Shown here: positions 1 through 13,499 of the stretch, one piece after another
How positions within the stretch are numbered: the stretch's first letter is position 1
Layout of the letters: the number at the start of each line of letters is the position of its first letter
Source of the DNA: Beroe forskalii
Taxonomy: Eukaryota > Ctenophora > Nuda > Beroida > Beroidae
Direction: 5' to 3'
DNA length: 64,000 bases
NCBI GenBank assembly: GCA_011033025.1
Contig: WFMF01000006.1
Span: 1,550,001-1,614,000, forward strand
The notes under the pieces: model-generated
The model's input: the letters and a program-made list of their open reading frames with translations, nothing else
Databases searched by the model: none
What the model was told of the DNA's origin: nothing
Position numbers and translations under genes: made by a program

Positions 1-3000
1 GTATCGCCCTTATATAAGCAATTGCTTGGAAAGGCGAATACGCTGTAACAGAGAGGATGAAATATACGAGCATGTGTTACTCGGTAATATCCCCTTTCCA
101 ATTCGGGAAGGGAAGTCCGCCGTAGGCTACTACCTTGGTCACCAACTCCGCCGTAGCCTACCACCCTGGTTCAGGGTCCGCCGTACACTACTACGCCGTA
201 CACTACTCCGCCCTAGACTACGGAAACCAATCATCTGTGTATGAACTATGAAGTATTCACTATTCACTGTACATACCTCGGTAAGTATGTACATGGAATG
301 TACATACAAGTTGCATACATTCTACTAAACCTGCAAGTGCCATATTATATGGTACCTACTACATTGACGACGGAATTTATACCGTTTAAAGACTTTGCTG
401 TGACATGCCATAACGTGTTCCTAAACTACATTGATTCGTATCATGCCAGGTAGTTAGGAATGGTATTCAAACGTTCGTTGGTATTCAAATGTTAGTTATG
501 TACTCTAATACTGGGCATATGTTTGGTTAAAAACTGTGCATGCGCATTAAACATCCTGTCGTGTCGCTGGGAACCCTCGCGGTTCCCTACCGTGGTATGT
601 CACGGTAGATGGTTTGATTCCTGCAGACCTATTGTTACTTGCTTACTTGTTACACAAAATTACAGATTCGTGTGAGTATCTGGGGCATTCTCACTGAATA
701 CAATTACACATTTGCCTTTCTGTTTGTGTGTCACTTCATATAGACTGGTAGGTACCTATGTGATCATGTAATACCTTGTTAGTTTTGTGTATGTTTGTGT
801 GTATGTAAATGTGTATGTTTGTGTTTGTCATTTGTGAGCACTGCGCAAGATATGCACCCAGGATGAATAGGCGGTCACATTGACGTCATATCCATTTTGC
901 ACGCTACCAAACTGTTGAAAATAACCGCCTATTTTTCGCTCGCGGGATATAGAATATTATGGTGAATGTGTTCTCTGTGAGAGTACGTGGTCGATGTGTG
1001 TGGTCTGTGAGTCCAGCCTTTGTAAGGGCAAGGTTGTTGCCTTTTTCTGGTTACTTTTACTCGATTAACGTACAGCTGATGTTTAATGAGTTAATTATTA
1101 GCCCAATGAAAAACCGAAAACACCTTACCTCTCTAAAACTCTTGTAATATTTCTCATTATCCACGTTTATAGCTAATTATGTGCCGTTCACCCATTTTGA
1201 ATTCTTACTTTGCGCAACTTTCTCCATCCAGAACACTAAAAACTGAACCACTTAAGCATTTAGAAAATCAGCCAACAGGAACACCTTTTTAGGGGGAAAT
1301 TGTAGAATGCAACTTAATGAGCATGATCATATAAGGGAGAAATAATTGCTCATTAACAAACATATTTTTAATGTACTGAGGTATTAATGGACTTTTTACT
1401 TCAACTCTTTATTGATGGAAAACGACTGGTTCTTATTAAATGTGAGGGCACTCTTGATAAAGATTGTCAGCTGGCTAGAGGTCAATCAATCCATAGTAGG
1501 TACCTACCTTGAGGCATCAGACATAAAATCAGAGATGCCGAATTTTAGAGATCACAAATGATTGTGATCAATGAAGGCCTCCGAGCGGTGAGCCCTGAAA
1601 ATTCATTTCCATTAGCCCCAGACTGTGGACATATGAACATTCTAATTCGATGAATTTCTGCAGCGAGCTCAATTCCCTGGCTCTGCGCCAGACTTCATCT
1701 TGATAGCTTAATGTGTGAGTTCATGTTCGCAACCTTTTAATAAGGGTGTGATTTATAGCATAATGGCGATATAATGTTACAACGCCACTTTAAAAGCTCC
1801 ACACTATGTTGGAAGTAGTACATAACCAACTAAATCATGGCTGGTTAGAAGGGAGATTCACCATTCATCTTTTCTAAAGCTTGGAGTCAAGGGATGCTTT
1901 TAGATTACGATGGTTGAGGTGAAATGTAACCTCTACTGGGAACAGTGAAATTGCCCTTTGAGTTTCGGACGCTTCATTAATTTCGTTTTGTATCCTTAAA
2001 AGCATAAAAGCCGGAAAATTATTTTCAGTTCTAGAATAGCAGTAAGCACGGTAGGGTTCGCTTTTCAGTTGTAACACATTATCATGGGCCATAGTGATAG
2101 TAAAAACCTGGTGACCTCAGGGTGGGGGGCTGGTGTTCTTGAATCATACGTACTGCCCATTGGTAATGGACCCTGTGAATAGCGACTATTGGTGTAGGTA
2201 CTTATACTACTGTAATAGATACCTACAAGAATGCTTTAACACGTACAGAGCTAGAGTTTTGCAGGTTTTCATTTGATTGGGGTATTATAACAGTGAATAA
2301 ATATACAACCACCAAAGCTTCAGATTTTGTACTTGGTAGGTAGTTTTTAATTTCAGAATTTCTTCTGTTCGACTTATTTTCTATTCTCCTGAATGTTAAT
2401 ATAGTAGCTATGTACCAAACCACAAACCAATGTGAAAAGGCCTGACCATATGCTTACTTTACTGCGTCCAGTATACACACAACCTCGTAATTTTCATATA
2501 ATAGGTGGTTGAGACGTCATTGCACTGAAACCCTCTTTTGTGTCTTCGAACACCTTGTATAAACAGGCACATATTGTTGTTGTCTGTATGTGTATCCCAA
2601 ATCACACTTATATTTAAGATACAGATGTATGGTACTACATTTACAAATGGAGAAAGACAAATGAGTGTCAAATTCTAACAAAGGTAAGTCAGTGTGTTAG
2701 GTAGACTTGTTTTGTACACAAATCTGATACACTCTTAATCTAGTGCGAGGGTTTATCATGGTAATGCAGTAGGGACTCTAACTAGATGTTTCAGTGCAAC
2801 ACTAGGTAATTGTTCACAGTGTACAGTTGAGAGAGCTTTGAAAATTGTATTCACCTCTACACTGCAGAACTAACAAAGTTTTCTGATTACTTTGTAGTTT
2901 GCATACTCAATACCATTTTCGAAAGGATTAAATACATTAACCTCAATACCTCAATACCGTAGATTAAGTAAAGGGTTTAATACCTTCACCTTATAAATAC

Positions 3001-3148
3001 TTGAGATGGTATAGGTCAAAGTAACTCAAGATTAAAAGCATCTTTAATTTGCCCTATATAATTTGATGTGACTTTAATTTCTTTTATGCCCGGCCTATCT
3101 GAGAAGGTGTCTTGAGGGCAGGGAAAGGAGGATGTCCTTGACTTTCAC
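1..3148. other. No recognised gene; probable intron or flank of EXOC1
   Basis: AT-rich sequence without a convincing exon. It should contain intron sequence of the EXOC1 gene if the missing C-terminal exons lie to the left. Visible structure is minor: degenerate repeats of a CCGCCGTAG-type motif at about 115-230, and a GGGAACC/GGTTCCC hairpin near 570-590. Confidence 0.4.
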
Positions 3149-6100
3149 TGTAGGTAGATGGTAGAAAGCAGATCGGATACCACCGCGTGGAGCTCACGCG
3201 TGTTTTCCTTCCTGGGGAAGTGGGATTAGTTGCTGTATCTTCATGTCTTCATACTTTAATTATAGCTTAAATAAAATGGACTATATAGTTAAATATATAC
3301 TTATCTAGGGCGGGCCTGTGGGGTAAACTTTCAATGTTTATGAAATGAAATGTGCATTGTTAGAAAAATTGAATCAAATTTCAAGGTCCACTAGTACTGT
3401 ACCTTATCTGTTCCTGCTTGTAAGAACTTAGGCTTTCCTCTACTCTCAGCCTGTCTTCGTTGAGTTGATCTTCATACCGAACCATGATATTTTCAAGTCT
3501 GAGAAAGAAGACTTTGGTAAATGGATGAGTATGAAAGAAATCGATGAAATTTCTCTTGCGAAGGTCTTACTCTAAGATTCCTTAAAGAACTTTGAATCAC
3601 AAAGAACGTGACACAGGTAGGTAATAAAATACTTAAACCACTTAGCCTTATGGCGACCAGATCACGCTACTAAAGTACTTATGGTTCTCAAGTAGAAGTT
3701 AAAACCTGCACAGCTCTCGAAGTGCCTGATCCATGATGTTGAATAGTCGCATGACATCTGTCTCAACAGCCATAATGGAGTGGATGTTAGCCTTCGTTAG
3801 ACCTGGAAACGGCCCGGGTGTATTATCATGAATGAGGAGCAGACTCGAACCCAAAATAATAGTCATTTTCCACAATCAGGTAACAGGATGACACTGAATC
3901 TTAAGCAAGTAGACAAGAATTGAAAATTGGGCTCTGATTTTATTTGCAGTTGGTCTTCATTTTGAATACAAGCGAAACTGGATGATATTCGCCCAGAGAT
4001 AGCCTTCCCGAACTACCAACCTGACAACTCATCCATGAGCTTTGCCATGAAGTCTTCTGCGTTCTCAACAGCCCAGTCAATACCGTCAGTAACCAGTCCT
4101 GTGGGAAACAGATAACCAGAACTCGAATGAGATCTTAAGAAGTACATATACCTAGTCATCATTGAGAAGTTTTATTCAAAATCTAATCATCTGATCTTGC
4201 AAGAACTAAAGCTGTCTTGGATGTCACCTAAGAAATCTAACAAGGCCCAAGGACCTGACCCCCTCCCGGTGAGTGTACTACTAAATAACTCCGGATGATA
4301 ATCGCTACTAACCAAGGTCTCTCTCCTCTTCCCCAGTCAGATACTTGTATTCCTTGGTTTCTGGTGTAGGGGATCCCATCAAGGAAACTTGCTTCAAGGA
4401 CTTTGAAAGGGACAGAGCGTCCTGTGAAACATTGATTACACTTTAACAAAACATTTTTAGATGGAAAGAAAGAGGTATCACTGATCAGGAAGTCGGAATA
4501 CCATACTATTGTTTGTCCTGATATTCTTAGAAGCTTAGGCTAGATGAAAAACTGATCAAGTCATACCATCTTAGCAACAGCTGATAATTCACTAATTCAG
4601 TAATTTTACACATTGAAATTATGTGTGCGAAAGAGTTTCAACTTTTAAAAGAGCTAATGGGCTATTAGAATAAAAAAGAAAAAACTGAAGGGTCAATAAC
4701 TTTTTTAGTCCTTTTGCCGAAGTCTAGCAATAAACAAAGTTTAGCATAATATTATAGAAATAAGTTTCTTATTGTATTTGCTATAAAATAATATACTGTG
4801 GATTTGACAATCGTGCTTGAATAATTATTGAAGAATAATCAATAACCCAGCTGTAATCAATAACGATAATAAATAGAACAATGAAATACTTGAGCCTCAT
4901 AATATTAATCTTGAGGCTTTCTGACGGAGTACAAATAATTACACCGGAGCAATCCGAATTAATAAAAAAAAAGTTAATAAAAAAGTTAATTAAAAGAGGA
5001 CGGACCTGCAAGAGATCCGACTTGTCCCCCAGTGCAGAAGAAAACCGCAAAAAAGAGAGAAAGTTCGTTATACCCTCCCTATGTCATGTTTAATGGCATT
5101 GGGAAACATTTATCAATATTCTACATGCTTTATCGGCTTAGATACTACTACCAACACTCTGAATCATCATTCATCATGCTAATGGTTTATTAAACTCCCG
5201 CCCAGGCTTAGCTCTATGTAAAACATGTTTTTTGAACGAGTACAACTTATTGGATTATTATTCCGGGTGAAAATACAGAAAACTTTTTTTCACCAACAAT
5301 TGGCATTACATACGGTAAACATAAGATGGAGGTCCCACCATTCGATCATAAATCATAACTTAATCTTGCCTCCAATATTGTTAGAGATTTCACGACTTCA
5401 CAATCGTTCAAGACATGTTAATTAGAGGTGACTTCAGACAATCAGACATATATCATAATGATTGATAGTAATCACTAATCACACACTCACCTCACAAGAA
5501 TGCAATAGCTTACTATGGTGCACTTCCCACATGATAACACTTTCAAAGGTAGTACAGTATGCTAACAACTTTTTAGAATTTCATAAAATGTAGAAGGTAA
5601 TGTAGAAATGAACATTGATAATGACACGCCAACTCACTTCAGAAGCATTGCCAGAATCTGTAACTAAGTGTGACTGGAAATTATGGAAATGAGTATTAAT
5701 TAATAATTGATGAAACTCTCAATAACATGCTGTAATGCAGTATACAAAGCACTTTCAAATATAGGCTCAATATAGATTCATGATAGCTTATGCATCAGAT
5801 CACAATAGTTACTAGTTAGCTTGTAAAATTATTCAATCTACAGAGCACACTGTGCTCAGCACAGTATCCGTTTTATGCCATTGCCCATTTTAAACAGTTG
5901 TCAGAGGGAGGTTGAATTTAATTGCAGAATTCAAAAATAAATGTTTTCATAACAACCGTTTCAAGTGGATGGCTGCATTGGCTCTGCACGTTGCAACTTA
6001 TTGCCCCTAATTCGGATCGTCATGTAATTTTCATTAATTATGATCAGGATGTAGTGTAATTGCTCATGATCAATGAATAGAGTACTTAAAAAATGTCCAG

Positions 6101-9100
6101 TTGACTAAAAGTCTTAATATACTGTTACACCAATTTGTCTTATCTGGTTTGTTTGAATTTCAATAAGTGTCACCCTATGCCCACTATGAATAAAATAAAC
6201 CTTTCAAACCATTCAATTCTCGTTATTACCTGCAGCATAGCGTAGTTGATGTTCAGAAACTGGGGGGTAGTGTTCATGTGTTCATTTACTAGCTTCCAAA
6301 GACCAACTACAAAGTTTTTCTTTGAACGACCACTGAAAATAGTAAAAGCATCTTCATTATTCATTGTAAAAAGAATTGCGCTTGCTGGCACATTTCTTGT
6401 TTCCGTTTTCTCTCCCCCTAGTGGGAATGGCATGGAATCGAACCCAGGATCTCTTTATCATTGAGCCAGACTTGATACCGTTACACCAAATAAACATATT
6501 CTTACACTAACTGACCACTGGTTGATATTCTAATTTATGGTAGTAAACCTGTCTGCTGTCCATTTGATGTAAAGTGGTGACATGACATTGCCACCTTTTT
6601 CAAAAACTAGTTCAAACTCGGTTTCTTCTTCATCTTCACTTATTCCATTGACAAGACGTAATCTTGTCAGATCAAATTTACTTTTTATCTGTAAAAAATT
6701 GTGTCAGCTGCTGCAAATTGCAATCCAAAATATTGCTTCCATGTACAATGATATAGCTAGCATTTAATTAAAACAGAGTTGGGGGGGGTCCACCGGCCAA
6801 CGGCCAACGGCCAATTGGCCGAAATTGGAAATTTTTTAGACGGTTGGCCGGTTGGCCGTTTTTTTATTTTTGATATTTACACTCTTCAGGGGGGTCCAAT
6901 CAAAAAACTCCCAGAGAGAAAGTTGCTTGTAATAGTTCTAAGAACACATCTGAGTACATTTGAAGACACTAATATCGAAATCACGAAAAAAATGTGATAT
7001 TAAAGATAATTTAGCTCATTTTCGTAGTCTATTACTTTTAGCAACTCATGGACCAGGATCATCCTACTGTTAACATCTAAATAGGTTCACCAAGAGGTAT
7101 TGAATATGTTCCAGTGGCCGGGAAAGTACTTGAGTGCTTGAAAAAAACTCCTTGCATACTTGCATGAGGGCTCCTTAATTCTGATGAAAGGGCTTGCCAA
7201 TTAAAACTGCGGCACAGAGTCCTGACATTGGACTATTGGAGCTAAAGTTGGCTTCCCAGAATTCTGTCAACCTCAAGGCCCTGCAACCAGTTAAATCCAC
7301 TCCTGCTTCCACTTCCGGGGCCTTTCCAGTTTCAACCACTAATATCACCTTTCCACAACTTATATTACCTCCTTCAACACCAGTGCTTCCTTCAGCTTCA
7401 CCTCCTGACTTCATTCTCCCACCGTCCTTCTTTCCAGTACAGCCCTCTTTGCCCCAATTTAGCCCTGAAAGTGCCCCTGCCCATTTAGTCGTCCTGCCTC
7501 ACACTATATTACCATGGAATCCTCAGCCCTGTCCCGCCTTAATACCTTGGCCTCCTTCTCAACTTCCTCTTGATCAGCCACTGCTCCTCAACTTCATTCT
7601 GAGTCTTGTATCCAGTCTCCTCCTCAGTATTTTCATCCTGTCTTGCAACTCCTGGCCCTCGCCAATGGATTCCTTGTCCATCCCAATCGAGTGTTGCAGA
7701 AACCACCAACTCCCCCTCCTGCTGCACACAGATCTATCCCTCTACCTGGATGCAAACCTTGGTGCCTAGAGACGAATTGCTTAGCCTGCACATCCTGGAT
7801 ATGATGGTACATCTGGTCCCCAAGCTACAACAGATCTCTACCTTTACCAGATAGTTCCTCTATCTCTCTATCATAGGCACCTCATCATTATATCATTGGA
7901 CACCTTATGGTTAATGAGGGTCTCACTCTTACTGTACACATCTGCAAAGGGGGAATTCACCCTGACCAGGTGGCCAGGTGCTTCCTCTGCTCAGAGCACC
8001 ATAAAACCGGTTAAGGGACATTTAACCCCCCAACATTACATCACCTACTTCAGTACAGCAAATCTGTAGAGGAAAGCGGGGGATCAAACATCACAGTTCA
8101 AGGATCGCAGCGACATTTAACTCCCCCCCTGACATTGCATTCATCGATGAATCAACACAGATCAAACGCAATAATCCGCAGCTTATTCAAGGTCTTTAAG
8201 TTGGATGAACCTCTCCTGAACCAAGATGTTCTGTGCCTACAGAGGAGACGTGTTCAAGCCATCTGCCCTGGAAACAAGGAGGAACGAGAGGATCCAGATC
8301 CTTATCCGGAACTACTCCAGACCTACTGCTGACAGCTTCCTGACTATGACTACATGTCTTATAGATCAAGTGTTGGGGGGTGTATTGTCGGAGGGTCAAA
8401 CGAATTGCATGCCGCACTACGAAAAGGCCTGAGCCAATCCTAGGAATCATTGCAAACTATAAGGCCTTAGTACTTGGACTGCATAAACTATTTAGGACTG
8501 CTAGGCAAGCTGGCAAGGGCTCGTGAAAGTCATCTCTAGGTCATATACATGCAGGGAGACAGTCAATAGACTCATTCGTTTCATACATGAACAGGAAATA
8601 GTTCCAGGCGTGGCAGGGAATCAGGGATAAGACAACATGACTATACTGCAATGGATTTTTAAGACTATAAGGGAAGAACCTTACAGGTTGGATGGTCTAT
8701 AATTGAACTTATCAAGGGTTAATCTACATATCCTAGACCATTAACAACTTTCAAAAGTTTATTTCGGCAACATAAAACAGCATTATATAAACATATGGAG
8801 CTTGGGCCTTCTTCAAGCACAGGGGCTAATTTCGACTGTTTCAACGACCTTGATTGACACATTTGTCACCCCCCCCCCACCAATCAAATTAGCAGGAAAA
8901 TGCCAGTTATAGAAATTGTAACAACTTTTTCTCTCACAACTTTCAACAATAATGCTTCTGGACGAAATCAGGGATGAAAAAGGAAAAAAACGGCCAACCG
9001 GCCAACGGCCAATTGGCCGAAACACCAAATTTTTAAGACGGTTGGCCGTTGGCCGGTGGACCCCCCCCCCCCCAGAGTTCCAAAGGGTCTAAAATATACA

Positions 9101-10841
9101 TTTTCATCACTCAAACTAATTTGATCATTTATGCAAGTTTACTGAAATAGGTCAGAGAATGTTGACCAGCATGAAAAACCACAGATGTCGTATACTAAAT
9201 ACAAAATAGGTAATTGTGGAACTATGGATGACTTCCACATTTTGTCCGTCGTCTAACTGTTATTTCAATAATGAAAATCCTGTTTATTTAGAACTTTGAA
9301 CTTAGGTACTCTTTTCAATAAAATGTCTCACTTGAAATGGTGTTTTTCCACTGTCAAGTTGTTTTATTTGGTACAATGCACAATTCAGAACATCCTTATC
9401 TGAAAGATTGATACACCACTTAGATTAGATAACAGATATAGATAAAGATCATGTAAGTGAAAGGAAAGAAAATCTAGGTAAATTAAGATATATCTGCCTG
9501 CATAGGAATCAGGACTAAACATGGTCCATGAATGTGATGAGTAGCATATCGAGATTGATAAATCTGGTACACCGGACACCCATTCCCATTTCCCACCCTG
9601 GCCAGGGCAGGAACCCCCTTGGAGAAGAAAATAAAGAGTCGTTCTTCGAAATGTATGCAGATTGAACCCAGTTGCTGTATTTCAGCACAACAATTTTGTT
9701 AATTCCAAGTTAGAATAATTTTTTTTGGACTGTGTGAGGTTTAGTTATGTTGGTTTAACCAGAAAAAATGGACATCTCAATATGAAATGACCACACCCCA
9801 TTTAGAAGGGGGTTACTATGACAACTGTCCAATGGTTTTGAAGGCCTTAACATAAATATTGTAGAAAATGGTTCTTTTAGGATATAACAAATAGACTCAC
9901 TTTTTATGACAAGTAACACTGCCAAAAAGGGCTTGTTTCGTTTTGCACCAGTTTTTGAAACTTGTATCAATGTCTCCACACTGAAATAAGCTTATTATTA
10001 CAGCTATTATACACTCTCACTATGAGAGATGATATAAAGAATGATTCAATGAAGTAGTAAAACTTTCATCACATGGGTCATATGCATCATAAAAATATTA
10101 TTTCTATTACAACACCTGAACAGCTAAAGAATGGGATCAAAGTATTGCTATTTTATAAAGCCAGTAATGGTTTAAGAACTTTAAGCTATAATTGATTTGC
10201 TCAAAACTTCCACTACAATGGGATTCCCCCATTTACAGTCTAGTCTTATAATATAGGGGGTTGCCGCTGTCCCAATTGTCCCTACCTCAAGAAAAAGTGG
10301 ATTGGGATAGGGACAAATGAGACATTTGGGACAATTGGGACAGAGAAAATGGGACAAATGGGACTCAGAAAATGAATTTTGACTGGGAAAATGGGACGAT
10401 TGGGACAAATGGGCCAGATGAAACAGAAAAAAATGGACTGGAAAAGTGAATTGGGATAGGGACATTACAAATAAATGTGACATTTGGGACAAATGTGACA
10501 TTTGGGACAAATGTGACATTTGAGACAAATGTGACATTTGGTACAAATAAATGAGACTCAAATGGTTGTGTTTGTGAGCAGCATTTTTGCAATATTTTCC
10601 TGACAACATATGATATGAGAAAGAACATGGCAGTTCCAATGCAACACCAGCTGCTTCAATGTTAACATATAAGTTAAACATGCTAATAAGATATGATACA
10701 CAGTTACAACTCATGGGAATGAATAAAAATAAAAATGACTTACCGAGCATTTCCAAGAAATTTCGAAACTGCATGATATAATGAGGTTTGTCTGATGTGC
10801 ACTGAGCTTGCAAGGGTATTTGTCCTGGTAAGCATATCCAT
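3149..10841 (-). CDS. EXOC1: Exocyst complex component 1 (Sec3), N-terminal third, 11 exons
   Basis: Subunit of the exocyst, which tethers secretory vesicles to the plasma membrane; the Sec3 N-terminus is a PH-like module that binds phosphoinositide. Exons read on the minus strand: 10841-10744, 9980-9901, 9399-9332, 6688-6549, 6332-6230, 5020-5006 (least certain), 4421-4313, 4098-4021, 3802-3706, 3498-3403, 3211-3149. All joins keep phase and use GT-AG sites, giving about 315 residues. Matches to the family as I remember it: QVSKTGAKRNKPFLAVLL (PH start), FDLTRLRLVNG, FVVGLWKLVNEH (PH end), LTGEEERDLGLV, then KANIHSIMAVE, which corresponds to ANIQAIMASE in the vertebrate protein, and a coiled coil. 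The start is the first ATG in exon 1 (MDMLTRTN). Vertebrate EXOC1 is near 890 residues, so about two thirds are missing; no further convincing exon was found at 1-3148. Introns hold a foldback element, a minisatellite and a tRNA-like SINE. Confidence 0.88.
6430..6490 (-). repeat. tRNA-like SINE head in EXOC1 intron 4
   Basis: On the minus strand an A-box-like TGGTGTAACGG (6488-6478) and a perfect B box GGTTCGATTCC (6444-6434) lie at tRNA spacing. No acceptor stem pairs, so this is a tRNA-derived SINE head or tRNA pseudogene rather than a working tRNA. Confidence 0.5.
6781..9072. mobile_element. 2.3 kb terminal-inverted-repeat element in EXOC1 intron 3
   Basis: The ends are inverted copies: a G run, then GTCCACCGGCCAACGGCC with internal GGCCAATTGGCC palindromes, at 6781-6870 and again inverted at 8985-9072. 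CAGAGTT flanks both sides directly (6774-6780 and 9073-9079), a 7 or 8 base target duplication. The interior has a proline/serine-rich open frame (7194-7769) and a stretch at about 7990-8330 that resembles 54600-54850. No transposase motif was seen, so it is probably non-autonomous. It sits between EXOC1 exons 3 and 4. Confidence 0.75.
10283..10556. repeat. GGGACA-rich minisatellite in EXOC1 intron 1
   Basis: Degenerate tandem units around GGGACAAATGTGACATTT, with 12 to 18 base periodicity. The minus-strand open frame with repeated QMSHLS is a by-product of the repeat. Confidence 0.8.
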
Positions 10842-11479
10842 TTCTGATGTCACTTTTAGCTGAGTCCACCTCAAATCTGATATTGACTTAGTTATCTGTA
10901 TTTTTGCTTCAGAAGCTCATGATGAGTCATTCTCATTTTAATTCCAGGTGCATTTTTCCTCCATTCATATCCTAACAAAAATAACATACATGTTTGATTG
11001 TTTGAAGTGATTGATCATTTCAGTGAAACATATAAAGTACATACAGTTATAAAATTTTTTGGGGGATTAGTTAGGGATTGGTTATGATAAAGGTTAGGGT
11101 TAAGCCTCTTCTTTGTAGAACAAATACAGTCATCTTTGTAGTCAAGCCACAGAACTCTCCAACAACTCCAACCATAGTCTTTGACGGGATCCATAAAAAA
11201 TGCCTTCATCAGAGAGCTAGGCAGATCCAAATAAAGCATGAGACACCAAAAATGATATGGTGTACTGAAAGCTAACACTGTGGCACACGGACTTGCGACC
11301 GTGTTGTGGGGTTGAATGCATTTGACGGGCGCCCAACGCTTCCCCAACCACAAGATGTAGTGTGTTAGTTTCAGAAGCTCCAAGTTCATCAAGGAAATTA
11401 AGTTCATCAGTGTCTTTATCCAGTGTAGGGAAGATAAAGTTCCATCTGGTCCTAACAAGATCAAAAGATCAAGTCGACT

Positions 11480-11487
11480 GTGTTTAC
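11480..11487. repeat. Target-site duplication GTGTTTAC, left
   Basis: Exact direct match to GTGTTTAC at 15716-15723, immediately outside the inverted ends of the 4.2 kb foldback element. Confidence 0.7.
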
Positions 11488-11514
11488 GGCAAATGTAAAA
11501 TTCTGCGCAAGGCT

Positions 11515-12233
11515 TAACTGAGCGCAAATTTGCGCTCATTTGCGCTCGTTAGCGCTCGTTAGCGCTCAAATTAGGGAAATTTTGCGCTCGTTAGCGCTCG
11601 TTAGCGCTCATTTGCGCTCCGGAGCCTCGAAAATGACTGAGCGCAAATGAGCGCAAAATTTTGCGCTCATACGTGCTCTTCATCGCTCATATGTGCTCAT
11701 TAACGCTCGTTAGCGTCCATTTTGCGCCCACTTTGCGCCCATTTTGCGCTCAGAGCGCTAACGAGCGCAAAATGATCCCTGGAAAAATGTCTTTTTTTGC
11801 GCTCAGATGCGCTCATTTGCGCTCAGCCATACTGAGCGCAATTTTGCGCTCATTAGCGCTTATTAGCGCCCGTTAGCGCTCAGTTGCGCTCAGTTGCGCT
11901 TATTGCCGATTTGCGCCCAGATGCGCTCAATTGCGCTCAGTTTCACCACACCTCAGCAATTTTGCGCCCATTTTGCGCCCATTTTGCGCTCAGCCTTTCT
12001 GAGCGCAAATGAGCGCTAACGAGCGCAAAAATTTTGCGCCCATTTGCGCTCGTATGTGCTCGTAAGTGCTCATTTGCGCTCGAAAGCGCTCATTTGCGCT
12101 CGGAAGCGCTCATTTGCGCTCGGAAGCGCTCATTTGCGCTCGGAAGCGCTCATTTGCGCTCGGAAGCGCTCATTTGCGTTCGAACGCGCTCATTTGCGCT
12201 CGAAAGCGTTCATTTGCGCTCGGAAGCGCTCGA
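11515..12233 (+). repeat. GCGCT-type satellite, left arm
   Basis: Units of about 10 bases (GCGCTCGTTA, GCGCTCATTT) resolve into a cleaner 20-base unit, GCGCTCATTTGCGCTCGGAA, at about 12060-12230. Three open frames here (ARKRSFALGSAHLRSE types) are satellite artefacts. Confidence 0.85.
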
Positions 12234-13499
12234 CGCACCAGTTATTAGAGGCTTACGTTTCTGAGCCGGCATAGGTGTCTTGTACTAGCACATTGCGTGA
12301 AGGGCGCAGCTCACAAGCCACGAACCGTCGAAACATAGGTCTTGCTTGTTGTTTCACGTGCTAACAGAGAACTGCACACGTCACAGATGTTTGCAAGCAT
12401 GGGCATATAAAATATGAAAGCCGAGCATTGTTATTGAGCAAGGCTGAAGGCAATCTGAATCAGTGTCACAATAAAAAGTCGCGGCTCACAGTGCAGACTA
12501 CCCTTCTCTGCCGTGGTTGCTAGGCAACATGAACAATGTCATGTCACGTGACTATATACTAATCCAGTGCCGACCACAGGTTCGAAGTAGACCGTTCGAA
12601 GTAGTTTCCTACGAGTCGTGTTGCAAAAAAATGTGCGTGCGGTGGAGGTAGCCCTGACCCCTTATCAATTCAAAGCGCTAGATGCGATGCGCTTAATCAT
12701 ATTTTCTGGGTGACGTCATAGATTATGAAGGCTTCCGTTTTCTCTAACTAGGGGCGTCGCGCCGCGCATTCTTTGCACAAAACCAGGGTCATGGTATTGG
12801 TTGCCTGGTGATAGGATTTTACCCTACCCTCCGCCGCGCGCCATTTTTTTCTGCAACACGACCCTAGTCCAAATTTGCGAGTGTTGCGCGCTAGGGATGG
12901 GTGAAATCCATCTAGGTGATACCAGACGTGCAGACCCGCTGATGCAGCCGCTCACCGCTGACTGAGCTTGTCAGACGTTGTCTTCGGCGGACGCGCGCCC
13001 ACCGAAGGCGAAGGGGTCAGACAACGTCTGACAAGACTGAGCGGTGCGCGGTGCGTCGCTCAGAAGGGTCTTTCATCGATACTGATAGATAGAGACAAGG
13101 TCATGGTTAGGGCAACTGCAAATGCAAGCGCCTCGACGGACGTTGCCCGTCCATTTCTTCTGACTGGATGGCTCCCGTTATATATCATGGGAGACTAGAC
13201 AAAACTGAATATGGGCTATTCTCCATAAAATTATAAACGGGAGCTTGCCCTAACCATGACCCTGGTTTTGTGCAGAGAGTGCAGTGCGCGGCGTGACGCC
13301 CCTGGTTTTGGGGAAACAGAAGCCTTCATTATCTAATTCCATGAGTAACACGTGTCACCCAGAAAATAAAATTAAAATTAAGAGCATCTCATCTTATACC
13401 CGCAACAATCCACATTTGGGTACGTCTCCCATATAAACGGGAGCCTTCATTATCTATGACAATGACGTCACTCAGAAAAATATAATTAAGTGCACCTAG

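Noticed and set aside
1560-1720. Minus-strand stretch DEVWRRARELSSLQKFIELE as a further EXOC1 exon
   Set aside because: No GT donor follows it, the acceptor is weak, and it does not match the expected EXOC1 segment.
3699-3802. EXOC1 ending at the TAA at 3699-3701
   Set aside because: A GT donor at 3705-3704 joins in phase to an excellent exon at 3498-3403 that continues the EXOC1 coiled coil.
6434-6488. Functional tRNA gene
   Set aside because: A and B boxes are present but the acceptor and anticodon stems do not pair.
7194-7769. 191-residue proline-rich open frame as a host gene
   Set aside because: It lies inside an inverted-repeat element, is low in complexity, has no domain and no splice context.
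12034-12274. Overlapping ALICARKRSF-type frames as antifreeze-like or structural protein
   Set aside because: Three frames of the same 20-base satellite are open together, which is expected of the repeat.
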